From the NCBI GenBank assembly GCA_030278955.1, contig JAOANR010000010.1:17281086-17345085 (forward strand): a DNA stretch of 64,000 bases, written 5' to 3'. The notes beneath the pieces are model-generated. The model made no database searches and had not been told where the DNA came from. It saw nothing but the letters and a program-made list of their open reading frames with translations. Below are positions 45,787-56,172 of this stretch, piece after piece. The position numbers were made by a program, and so were the translations under genes. This DNA comes from Hygrophila difformis (Eukaryota > Streptophyta > Magnoliopsida > Lamiales > Acanthaceae). Numbering within the stretch: the stretch's first letter is position 1; every line of letters begins with the position of its first letter.

Positions 45787-47016
45787 TATGGTTGACGTGA
45801 TATTAAAACTCAGGTTCGGGTTAGTCGGGTACCCACCCGGAACCCGAAAAAATGTGTTCGGGTCGGATTTTTAAATGAGAAAAGTCGGGTTTGGGTACCC
45901 GAACCTGAACCCAAAGTTCGGGTCGGGTATCGGGTCCTAGGTTTGAGCCCGAATAACCCAACAATTTTGTTTTGTTTTTTTTTTTTTTTTTGTTTTGTTT
46001 TGTTTTTTTTTACATTCCACACTTTCTATAATTTTTTTTCAAGTGCTTAAAACTCATAATAATTTCACAAGCCATTATCATTTAGATCAAACTATCACAC
46101 TTATCATCTACAATAGATATATACACAATCCTGTTTGATAATTAATTGTTTATAAATATGAGAATTCTTCACTATCTCTTTAAATATTTATTCAAATTCT
46201 TCATTTTTCATTATGTATTTCTCAAATAGAAGAATTTATTAATTAGTCTATTTGTCTAGATTTAGTAGTATTTTCTAACAACCTCTTCATACATGCATGT
46301 ATAATTAGTCTATTTGTTCGTAATTTTTTAATATGTAGTTAATCCACATATATTGTAGCATCCCGATTAATTAACGCATAATTAATTTAATTAATTGTGG
46401 TTAATTAACAAAGGATTTACTATATGGATATTCTATAGGTATGATTTTAATGAAGTGAAAGAATAAGTGAGTTCAAACCCACAAAAGAATAAGAACTCAA
46501 GTACTCAAGTGTGTGTAATATGGCTCAAGACAAGGGGTGCAACCCGTTAACCCATCTTCCGACCCGACCCATGATCCGACCCGGGTTGACCCATACCCAT
46601 TTAAAACTCCCAATTCAGCCCCCATAACTTCATTTTGGCCTCTCAACACTCAAAATTAGGGCTCATCCCGTTTTTGAGAGCAAAGGTGGAGAAAAGTGGT
46701 TTTGTGGAGAGATTTTGGTGTCCTTGAGCTCAAATCAAGTAGGGGAACTTGATATATTACTTGAGGTAAGTAATTTCCATCATCCAATTCATTTTTTTTA
46801 TGAAGTTTGAAGTGGTTTTTGGTGGGTGTTTGGTTGGTGACGGGTTTGGATGATTTTGGTTGGATTTTTTTTGTAGATCGGCTTGAATCGAAGCTTGGAA
46901 ACCTCAAGAATCAAAGGCAAGGGATTATATTGCTTAAATTACGTGTTTGGGGGGCATTTGGGGGTCGAATTCCGGCGAAATCGCCGGAAAACCGATTGGA
47001 AAATCGGAGAAGACGA

Positions 47017-47277
47017 TGAACAGTAACTGCTACAGTAACTGCTACAGTACTGCTACAGTAACTGTACAGTAGTTACCGCGGTAACTCGCGTAGTTACCGC
47101 AGTAATTCGCCACATTAATTACCACGGTAATTTGAACAGTAATTACCACGGTAATTTGAACAGTAACCACCACAGTAACTTGTACAGTAGTTACCGCAGT
47201 AACTCGCTACAGTAGTTACTGCAGTAACTCGCTACAGTAATTGCTACAGTAATTGCTACAGTAATCGCTACAGTACT
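47017..47277. repeat. CTACAGTAAYTG-type short tandem repeats
   Basis: About twenty imperfect 12-15-bp units built on ACAGTAACTGCT and ACAGTAGTTACCGC. They lie in the first third of the solo LTR. Confidence 0.85.
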
Positions 47278-47658
47278 GGGCTGCGCATGTCATGCGTTTT
47301 ACGCGCGCGGGTGCGCCGTGAGCGCAGAAAGGCCCTGTTTGGCCCCCTTTTTGTGCGATTCTGATCCTATAATGATGTTTTCTTTGCACCAATTATTGTT
47401 ATGACTTCCCCAAATATTATTGGTAAACCGTGGGTTAATCAATTGGCCCGTGTGGGTTGTTGAATTGCTTAGGGAAACTGTTGAATTATTATATCACTAA
47501 TGTCTTAGCCTTGGGGGCTATGTATTGAATTCCTTATATGTTGAGAAGCATGCGAACCTAGTGTGTAGGTGCTTGAATATCACTGTATTGTCATATGCAT
47601 GTTATTGCATTGGAATTGACGGTTATTAACCCGATGGGTTGTTATGATATTTATGATA

Positions 47659-48140
47659 GATCGGGCAACCTTCACAGGTGTTGTTGAGTCCCGAAGGCCC
47701 TGCGGGGTGTATTATTGACTGTTATATCTGTTACCCTTTTGGGGTGGTTATTATAATGCATGATATTGCATTATGAGATTACGAACATATTGGAAATGTT
47801 CGATCGGGCAGCCTTTACCGGTGTTGTTGAGTCCCGATGACCCTGCGGGGTGGATTATTGGTTGTTATTCCTGTTGGCCCTTTTGGGCTGGTTATTATAA
47901 TGCATGGTATTGCATTATGGATGGATGGGCATATTGGAAATGTCCGATCGGGCAGCCTTTACCGGTGTTGTTGAGTCCCGATGACCCTGCGGGGTGGATT
48001 ATTGTTGTTATTCATGTTGGCCCTTTTGGGCTGGTTATTATAATGCATGGTATTGCATTATGGATGGATGGACATATTGGAAATGTCTGATCGGGCAGCC
48101 TTTACCGGTGTTGTTGAGTCCCGATGGCCCTGCGGGGTGA
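47659..48140. repeat. About 143-bp tandem repeat, 3.3 units
   Basis: Units start with GATCGGGCAGCCTTTACCGG at about 47659 (diverged), 47801, 47945 and 48088 (partial). The middle two are nearly identical. Each contains GAGTCCCGATG and TGCATGGTATTGCATTATGG. Confidence 0.88.
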
Positions 48141-48146
48141 TTATTA

Positions 48147-48215
48147 GGCTGTGATGCCTGTGATTTGGCTGTGATGCCTGTGATTTGGCTGTTATGCCTG
48201 TGATTGGGCTGTGAT
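48147..48215. repeat. GGCTGTGATGCCTGTGATTT repeats
   Basis: Four tandem units of about 20 bp, the third and fourth with small changes. Followed at 48391-48488 by two units holding GGTTGAAGCACCGGTATGGG. Confidence 0.88.
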
Positions 48216-49391
48216 GCCTGTGGTCCCTGCGGGGATGGTGTATGTTACCCTGTAACGGGTTGGAGTTGATGATATCCTCACCCGTGGGTTCATACCGCCC
48301 GGGTTTAGGTTGCCGGCTAGGCATATTCATTTGCATTTGCATATAGGGTAGATAGGTGTATGTTAGGCCATGCATCACGTGCATAAATTGTATGATTGTG
48401 GTTGAAGCACCGGTATGGGACGGTGTGATGATTTATTTATGTCAATTGTATGATCGTGGTTGAAGCACCGGTATGGGACGGTGTGGTGTTTAACTGCTTT
48501 ATTTATATTCTGCCGTTATTAATATGTTTATTTATCACCTATATTTACTACTTGAGATGTGGTTCTGTTTTCCCTTACTCCCCGGCACGTAGCCTTGCTC
48601 AGTACGTTGTACTGACCCCCTTTGCTTTTGTCTGTTTTATAGATCCTGCTGGAGGCGCTGGAGCATGATTTGGGTTTGGGGTATTGAGAGATCACATAGA
48701 TAGGACTTTTTATGTTTATCTTACGTGATTATGTGATACTCTATTGTTTATCATGACTTGGATTTTATGCTAGTTGAGGCCTGTGTGCCTAGAATCTGCT
48801 TTCTGTCGGCCGGTGGCCTTATGTGATTTACGCTTTGGGCTGGTAGCCCTGTTTGAGATATTGGTATGCTGTTGAGAGGCTTGCAGTCTGGATGAGCAGC
48901 TGGAGTGTTTATTTGATTATGATGGTGAGTCCTCCTATGTGCTTATATGTTTTATTTGTTTTAGCTTCCGCATTAAAACGGATTAATCAGATGATCACTT
49001 TAGGTTTACCCAGTGTTGTACTAGCTATTTTAAATTAGCTGGCCACTAGTTTAGGATAGTTAGTACAGCGGTAACGTTTGCGAAAATCAGGTTTGAATTT
49101 TCGGGGCGTTACATATATATTTGTTATGGATGAATTAAATATTTAATTCTAGATTTCTTTGTTATTGATTAACTTTGTGTAGATATAATGTCGTTTGATT
49201 TTATTTATTTAATTCAAATTTTTAAATATTTCTTTTATAAAATATAAAAATAAAAATTAAATTTTTTAAAAAGAAAGTGGGGTAATTGGGTACCCGACAT
49301 CGACATGTTGGGTTTTGTTCGGGTATTTTAATTTTGTACCCAAAACCTGACTAACCCGAACTCGAATTACCCGACCCGGTGCTCACCTCTA

Positions 49392-50880
49392 ATGATAAGT
49401 TCAAGTCTTCTGGTTTTACAATTAGTAGAGAAAAAGATAAATCTAAAAGTTTACATTACAAAATACTAGTACTCATTCAGTTACAAGTCCACGTTACTCG
49501 GCAAAAAATACTAGTACTTGCTTTTAGGTAATGATACAGACCTGTAGTATTTTTTTTCTCACAATAAAATAAATATAAATATATCATATTAAAAATTAAT
49601 TATAAATATTTTATTTTCAAATTAGGGACTGCTATTGTAACAAACCAATTTTTTGGGGTAAGAACTGTAACCTACCAGTTGTAAAATCTTTTCATTTTTA
49701 AATTTTACAAAATATGTTTTTTAACAGTCGTTACTAAGAAAATCATATCCCTTGTGTTGTAAAATTCCATCATAATAAACTTCGATACATAAAAACATAT
49801 TTCAACAGTAGCACCAATGCCAATAGTATAAGCCGATAAACCAAACGGGAATAGTATCACATCAGTCTTCAGCTCAACCATTTTACTTTTTTGCAAGACT
49901 TATTGGAGAGCCGAAAATTTAAACAATACCGACTATACTTCCTTTCACCGCTTCCGGTAGGTAAAAACAAACTATTTATTTTCCATTTGTTAGAAATTCA
50001 AGTAATTTAACTTTAGTTATAACTTTATATATTGGGCCTATTTTTTTTATTTTTTTTAATTAAGATGAAAGAGTAAAAGAGTCTTCTTCCTAATATTTCT
50101 TTTTCCTCCCCCTTAATCCCCATATAAATTATAAAAAGAAATATATTCTACTATAGCTCAAATTCACAACACTATATAAAAAACTAATGGCACTCTTTGA
50201 GTTCGGGGTTGGAATTACAGAAAAAATATGTTAAATTATAGTTAAAATTTATATAATGATTTAATAATTAATGATAAATTTTGAACTCAAGGACGGCCCA
50301 AAGCCCTTTTTAGGTCCGCCAATGATACATAACATTAAAAAGATCTCTGTCACCAGCAAATAAGGAATACTTCTACAAAATTAAATTGCGTGAAACCAAT
50401 TCACAGACTATCATTTGTCGTCTTGCTCTTGCAAGATGAGGAATCACAACTGACAAAATTAATTTTTGTCACTTTATTTGGGAGAGTTCAGAAATGCAAG
50501 TTAGAGTATAAAAGCATATTCCGAAATGTATAATTCAAATTTTTATAATAATAAGATTAATTTATATACTTATTTTTAAATCATATATATTATTAATTAT
50601 TAAAATATAAAATTTTGAAATTAATTGAATATTTATAATTTTAAAATATACTATAATTTCAATTCAATTAAAATACACTATAATTTAAGAAATTAATTAA
50701 AATACATCTACTATAAATTATAATTATAAATAGTAAATATTTTCATTAGCTAAATGTTATGTAATAATTACAGTTTAGCAATATACTTCCACTTTTAGCT
50801 TTTCCAACTTCAACTTTTAAACTAATATTACCAAATATCAAAACTTAAAACTATTTAAATTTAAAAATATCTTTTACTAT
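49392..50880. other. Intergenic, no gene seen
   Basis: Very AT-rich. No supported ORF, RNA gene or element end. Confidence 0.45.
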
Positions 50881-51050
50881 TTTTTTTTGCTGAACAACCA
50901 ATACAGGCTAGGAAATGGGTGGTGGGAGCCCATGCCACACAAATTACAAAGGGGAATAAAAGGGAGGGATAGGGGCCGGTGGAGAATCGAACCCCCAATC
51001 TTCCGTTGGAAGTCGTGAGACTTAACCACTTGGGCTAAGTTCTCATCCCC
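50881..51050 (-). mobile_element. tRNA-derived SINE, copy B
   Basis: On the minus strand: box A-like AGCCCAAGTGGTTAAG near the 5' end (51035), box B-like GGTTCGATTCTCC (about 50980), then the shared body with TTTGTAATTTGTGTGGCATG and GGCTCCCACCACCCATTTCC, ending in GTTGTTCAGC and an A run (T run at 50881-50888). It has the best-conserved promoter boxes of the four copies. Confidence 0.8.
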
Positions 51051-51104
51051 AATATATTTTTTACTGTTAACTCTAAAGCTTAACTATTTCCAAACATAGT
51101 CATA

Positions 51105-51360
51105 TACTACCTCCGTTCTTTTTTAAATGTTCTATTTGAATCACTGTTTTCAACTAGTTGACTTTGGATGGTTTAATATGATTCGTTACAAGATTAAATA
51201 AAAAGCGGTAAAGTAATAGTGAAAGTAGAGAGTACAAACTACAAAACTCATGTTAGGCTTACCTTCAAAGTCATTCTCTAACCTAACCAAATAATGCTTC
51301 AAAGTCAGCTAGTTGAAAATGGTGATTCAAATGGAGCACTTAAAAAGAGCGGAGGTAGTA
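51105..51360. mobile_element. Stowaway-like MITE
   Basis: TACTACCTCCGTTCTTTTTTA at the left and TAAAAAGAGCGGAGGTAGTA at the right, TA-flanked. Inner arms also pair (AACTAGTTGACTTTG with AAAGTCAGCTAGTTG). Confidence 0.85.
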
Positions 51361-51369
51361 ATAAAGAGG

Positions 51370-52200
51370 AGAGAGTGACAGGCCCAAACTAGTACATTAA
51401 ACCCTGTATGCGTTGTTTGAGCGTAATCTCAACAATCTGCAGACAACAACCAAAAACAGAGTGCGGAATAAAAATAAGAACACCACAATTTAGTCACCAG
51501 TTCGATCCATAGATCTACGTCTGGGGGCTCCAAGCCAGGTTTTCATTAGATCCCCAACAAACACGTTGAATACAACATCAACTCACTCTACACATCCTTC
51601 ATTCCGGTGAACTTTCTTACCTACCCAAATAGACTAGAGAAACACATGGGAGCCTCACAACTATCTATCCAAATACAAGCAATTCACTAGCAAATGTTAG
51701 AGTGATGTTTGTAGTACATAGCTACTTGAAACTAATTAAGCACGGTAGTGGTAAAACACTCCATCTAAGCCTGGTTTGTGTTTACAAGAAATGAGTCAAG
51801 AAAAACTTAAACAGAAATTGATATCCCCATAAGAATGCAGCAGGCAGACAACAAGAAGTATACCAGCTGTAGAACGGTTGTTTCTGCCTTCTGTCAACAA
51901 TGAACTGGGGGGATTATGGATCCAGCTTCTCTTGGATCACCATAACAGGGAAGGACCTTGAAATGCTCTGTAATTCTCCTTGAAATGCGGTTGGGAATTC
52001 TCTTAGAACCACAAGGACGGAAGACAGGTATTTATAGTTGCCTAAGACCCATCCAAAAATCCCTAAAAGCCTGTTAAGGGAAGTGGCCACGTCACTGTCC
52101 TTTCTGTACTTTCACAGTGAAGTAATGCAGACTCTGTTGGAGGGTTGTCAGTTGTCACAACAACGGCATTGTTAGCGAACATCTTCACAATCTAGAAATT
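51370..52200 (-). mobile_element. LTR-type fragment, probably copia
   Basis: The minus strand has a TATA-like CTATAAATACC (about 52035) followed by a long leader with CGAACTGGTGACTAAATTGTGG and ATTTTTATTCCGCACTCTG (about 51505-51455), wording typical of copia LTR/leader sequence. No coding part was found. Boundaries are estimated. Confidence 0.45.
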
Positions 52201-53078
52201 TCTCTAATAGAGAGTACTTGTCGATCTTGAAAATTTTGATGAGGATAAATTATAGAATTATTAAAATAGTTTTTCTTCAATAATCAAGAACTATTACTGG
52301 AAAATCAGTTATAGATTTTTTTTTTTTCCAGCTATGTAATTGCATGGAAGCTGGAGGGTTTGTTTCCGGCCGCCGGCGGAGATTTATGCTCAAATTCCGT
52401 CCGTGCCGGCCGGTTGACACCTGACAGATCAGCTGTAGCCGATTTTTTATTGGTTTACAATTATTTAATTTAACCACATTGTTAATATTAAGCCATGCGC
52501 TGTTGTAAGACATACTATATGTACAAAAGAATGTAAGCATTTCCATTTATAATTTAATATAATTGTAGGACAAAAATATAATGTAGTTTATAAATAATGA
52601 CCATTTTTTATATTCTAAGATAAAGTTATACCTTTTTCTTACTTTTTTACACAAACTATTCAACTATTTATGAATTGAATAAAGTGATCTAAGAATATTT
52701 TTAATAAGTGGTAATCCAATTTTTTATAAATGAAATAAAAAGTGTCATATAGGAACAATAATTACTTTTGTGAATGGAGCATGAATGCACATATGATAGT
52801 GACTAAAAAACAATGCATACATGTTTTCACACTTAGCTAAAAATTGGCCCCATTTCAAGTTGAGAATCCAATATTTTATACTATGTGTTGGTGAATACAT
52901 TCATTTATAGCAGTATTTTAATTTAGCTTTATTATCTTTATCATAATTTTATTGTAATTAATGAAGAAAAAGGAAAAAAGATTTGATGGGTGTGCTACAG
53001 CATACATAATTTTCAGTGGGTTAAAATCATAAAATGGTTAGTTCTTTGGAGTAATTTTTTTTGTAATGGGGGTAAATT
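52201..53078. other. Intergenic, no gene seen
   Basis: AT-rich apart from a GC-rich patch at 52360-52430. No gene supported. Confidence 0.45.
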
Positions 53079-53092
53079 TACTACGAGTAAAC

Positions 53093-53250
53093 CTTTTTGG
53101 AGGAGCCAAAGGCCTGGAAAGGGGTGGTGGGAGCTCATGCCACACAATTACAAAGGGAACAAAGGGGGGAGTGATAAGGGGCCGGGTGGAGATTCGAACT
53201 CCCAACCTATTGGTTAGGAGTTGGGGGAGTTACCACTTAGGTAAGTCCCC
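53093..53250 (-). mobile_element. tRNA-derived SINE, copy C
   Basis: Minus-strand SINE with the shared TTTGTAATTGTGTGGCATG body and a box B-like GGTTCGAATCTCC-type region (GGAGTTCGAATCTCCACC). TACTACGAGTAAAC stands directly left (53079-53092) and again at 54056-54069. This looks like its 14-bp target duplication, with CACTA-like DNA now lying between SINE and right copy. Confidence 0.75.
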
Positions 53251-53545
53251 CACTACAAGAAAATTCGCGTTTACCGACCGGCATTTGCGGTCGGTAACCC
53301 CAGTTCAGTAATCTGCTGGTAGCTATTTTCCCCCCGACCAAAGAATTTTGCCGTCGAGACCTTGCCGACCGCACGGTGGTCGGTAAATTTCCAGACCGAA
53401 ATACCGATCGCAATTTGCGGTCGGTAATTCCTCCCCAAGTGCTCCCCAATTGCCGGGGAGGGGATTCGAACCCTGGTCTCCATGTTTCCTATCCGCGCAT
53501 GTGCCACCCGGATGAGCAAGCTTTTATATCATCATATGCAATGAG

Positions 53546-53584
<39 letters not shown>

Positions 53585-54055
53585 GTAACTATATGTATAA
53601 ATTAATAACCAGAAAATAAAATAAAAACTGATGTTAATTAAATAAATAATAAAATAATTCATTAATTAAATAAATATAAAATTGAATTAAATGGGTAAAA
53701 TTAATTAAATTACTAATTAAATTTATGAAATGAAATCAAATTATAATTATATCAATATCTATAATTAAAAAAAATTTAATATTTATTTTTTAATATTATT
53801 TAATAAATAAATAATTAAATTTTTAAAAATAATCAAAGAATATTTTATAAAAATACAAAATAAATGAAAAAATTTTAGAGACCGCAAATTCGGTCGGTAG
53901 ATTATATTTTTTTTAAAAAAATAATTAAAATTTAAAAAGTACCGACCGCAAATGTGGTCGGTAATGCGTTCGGTAACACCGACCGCAAAAACATTGGCGG
54001 CGCAGTGGTTGCCCTAAAAGCCGGCCCAGTAACGGCTCTTTTTTACCGACCACCC
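53251..54055. mobile_element. CACTA-like element fragment
   Basis: Starts CACTACAAGAAAATTCGCG and continues with ACCGACCGCAAATTNGGTCGG units at both ends (53270-53430 and 53880-54000). The middle is AT-rich with an (AT)n run at 53547-53583. The expected right end CTTGTAGTG is missing. No transposase. Confidence 0.7.
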
Positions 54056-54102
54056 TACTACGAGTAAACATTTGTTTCTTCGTCTCATTTTACTTCATTT
54101 AG

Positions 54103-54122
54103 GGGGGGGGGGGGGGGGGGGG
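54103..54122. repeat. G homopolymer, about 20 bases
   Basis: A run of about 20 G. Its length may be affected by sequencing or assembly error. Confidence 0.9.
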
Positions 54123-54216
54123 TGTTCAAATGAAATGGAAATTCTAGTAAGGGCGTACAAGCAATTTGCCATTTTTTTATTTTTATTTCCCTTAGCTGCA
54201 TTTGGATGGATTTGGG

Positions 54217-54622
54217 GTCTGTTCTGCACGCAGAGCTGTAGCTGTGAGCTGTAGCTGCGAGCTGGAGCTGTAGGGAGCTGAAGCTGTAGGGAGCTGTGGG
54301 AGTTGTAGCTGTCAGTTTTATTTAAGTGTTCTGTACAACTAGCTGTAGCTGTCAAAAAATATATGAAATGACATAAAAGGACAAACATTAATGTAGACTA
54401 TTGGGTAGTTAGTTAGTTATTGGGATAAAATTGTAATTGCTCAACAATAAGCTAGGAGCTTATTTTTTAAAGCTACTACAAGTAGCTTCTAAAAAGAAGC
54501 TTCCAAAAGCTCCCATAAGCTCCTAAAAGCTAGTGTGCAGAACGGAGCTTTTGTTTTAAAATAAAAGCTAAAGCTACCAAAAGCTCCCAAAAGCTCCCAA
54601 AAGCTGCATGCAGAACAGACAC
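54217..54622. mobile_element. hAT-like MITE with AGCTGTAGCTG repeats
   Basis: GTCTGTTCTGCACGCAGAGCT at the left is inverse to AGCTGCATGCAGAACAGAC at the right. The left arm is AGCTGTAGCTG-rich, the right arm AAAAGCTCCC-rich. Flanks TGGATTTG/TTGAATTG match at 6 of 8 bases. Confidence 0.75.
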
Positions 54623-56172
54623 TTGAATTGGACTATGAGGAATTTGAGAAAATGATTTAAAATCCCTTTGAGAAATTTAAATTCCACCTATGTATTTAGT
54701 GAAAAACTAAAGATGGGGTTGAAATTCATTTTTAATTCTTCCATTAATCCGAAAAAGTAGAAGTATTTGTTATTATAGATTGTAAATCACAATACCTCCA
54801 TCCAAACACAATCTTACTTAATATTTTCCAAATTTCCCCTTGTTCATTATTATAAGAGAGACTTCACATGCAGACAGGGAATATAGTTATTACTCATATT
54901 TTTTTGTGGGAAAAAAAATACCCTAGCTGATTGTAATGAATGTTAGTACTATAAGGAAACGTGAAACCAAAAGCGGGCTGAGTTTGTTCTTCACGGGTTG
55001 TTGCCTATGCTGTGGAAATGAGTTCGTTTTTTAGCTTTTCAATATCTAAAATTTAATAACAAATATCGATACTAAAAACTATATCAATTTAAAACTATTT
55101 CTTTACCAAAAAAAAACTATTTCTTTACCATTAATTTGAAACTCTAAAACTCGAAACTTCAAACTCCAAAATCAAAATTCTAATTATTTCCTAAACAATA
55201 TCCGACATAGTAACATACAAATGCATCTTTTGAAGTATAAGAGAGACGAGTATGTACACACATGCATGCTAAGTGCTAAAAACCAAAACAACTTTTTTTT
55301 TTTATTTAAATTCTCTGATATTGTATTATCCATGAAGCACCGACTTTTATACGTAATTTTTAATGTTTAATATATAATTTTTCTATAATTATAGTAAGCC
55401 ATCTAATTCCCTGTGGTTACACATTTTTTAATAGGGACATTGGTATGAACAATTGAACATGCTAAACGTTTGCCCTCTACAAAATCTCTCTAAAATATGT
55501 CTGCAGTATAAATATTTCTTATTTCTGTAACAACCAAAGTACAGACAAATTCTCACCAACAACCAAAAAACACGTTCTCATAAAAGTTAAGATTAAAAAA
55601 AAAAAAAAATGATACACCCTCATAAAGTTTAAATAGAATAAGAATACCAATGTAAACCTCTCTGCCCCATAAAGCTAAAAGAAGGAAAAATAACGTAAAA
55701 TAACAACCATTATCATGGAAGGGTTAGTGTGCAGGTGGCTGCACAGCACCATGTGTGTGATGTGGGAGTTGTGTTGTGTGATGTATGAAATGTTGTGTTT
55801 TGTATGTTGGGAGACATGTGTTGTGTGATGCCAAAAATATGTGATGCTCAGAGAAGTGTTTTGTAATGCGGGGTGCTTTTTTGTAATGTCTGCACCTAAA
55901 GATTCTTAAAGGGTTGTACCGTAACCCGTTTTGCAGATCATAGTTTAAGGGGACATAACGAAATTGACGAAATTGGTTAAATTATGATACTTGGAGGACG
56001 TTGGAGGACGATTTAGTAGTGAAAACTAAAAGATAAATTTGATAATTAAGAATACTTAGGGACTACTAATGGGGTTGTTATTTGGAAAAATAACCTCAAA
56101 AAAGTTTAAATTGAAAAATATAACAAAGCAAGCCTGATTAGTGCATTACTGTGCCTGCTTGAGTTGTGACCC
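54623..56172. other. Intergenic, 5' side of the Ca2+-ATPase-like gene
   Basis: AT-rich. A GTGTGATGTGGGAGTTGTG-like GT-rich patch is at 55730-55830. A weak TATA-like AAAAATATAAC lies at 56114-56124, about 50 bp before the ATG. Nothing else supported. Confidence 0.4.

Larger units (their letters stand above)
46354..49113. mobile_element. Solo LTR of a Ty3-type retrotransposon (2760 bp)
   Basis: TGTAGCATCCCG at the left and CGGGGCGTTACA at the right are imperfect inverse ends starting TG and ending CA. An exact 5-bp duplication TATAT (46349-46353 and 49114-49118) flanks it. No primer site, gag or pol is inside, so it is a solo LTR left by LTR-LTR recombination. It holds three kinds of tandem repeats. 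Ends of the form TGTAACGCCCCG are common in plant Ty3 elements. Confidence 0.85.
45810..49391. mobile_element. hAT-like foldback split by a solo LTR
   Basis: The left part (45810-46353) has GGTTCGGGTTAGTCGGGTACCC and related units; the right part (49119-49391) has the inverse (GGGTACCCGAC, AACCCGAACTCGAATTACCCG) and ends near GGTGCTCACCTCTA. The two halves make one element once the LTR at 46354-49113 is removed. A GTTTTG/T-rich tract is at 45966-46012. Confidence 0.65.

Noticed and set aside
50940..51050. Functional tRNA gene on the minus strand
   Set aside because: Box A and box B are present, but there is no complete cloverleaf and the same body recurs in four copies with A tails, so it is a SINE.
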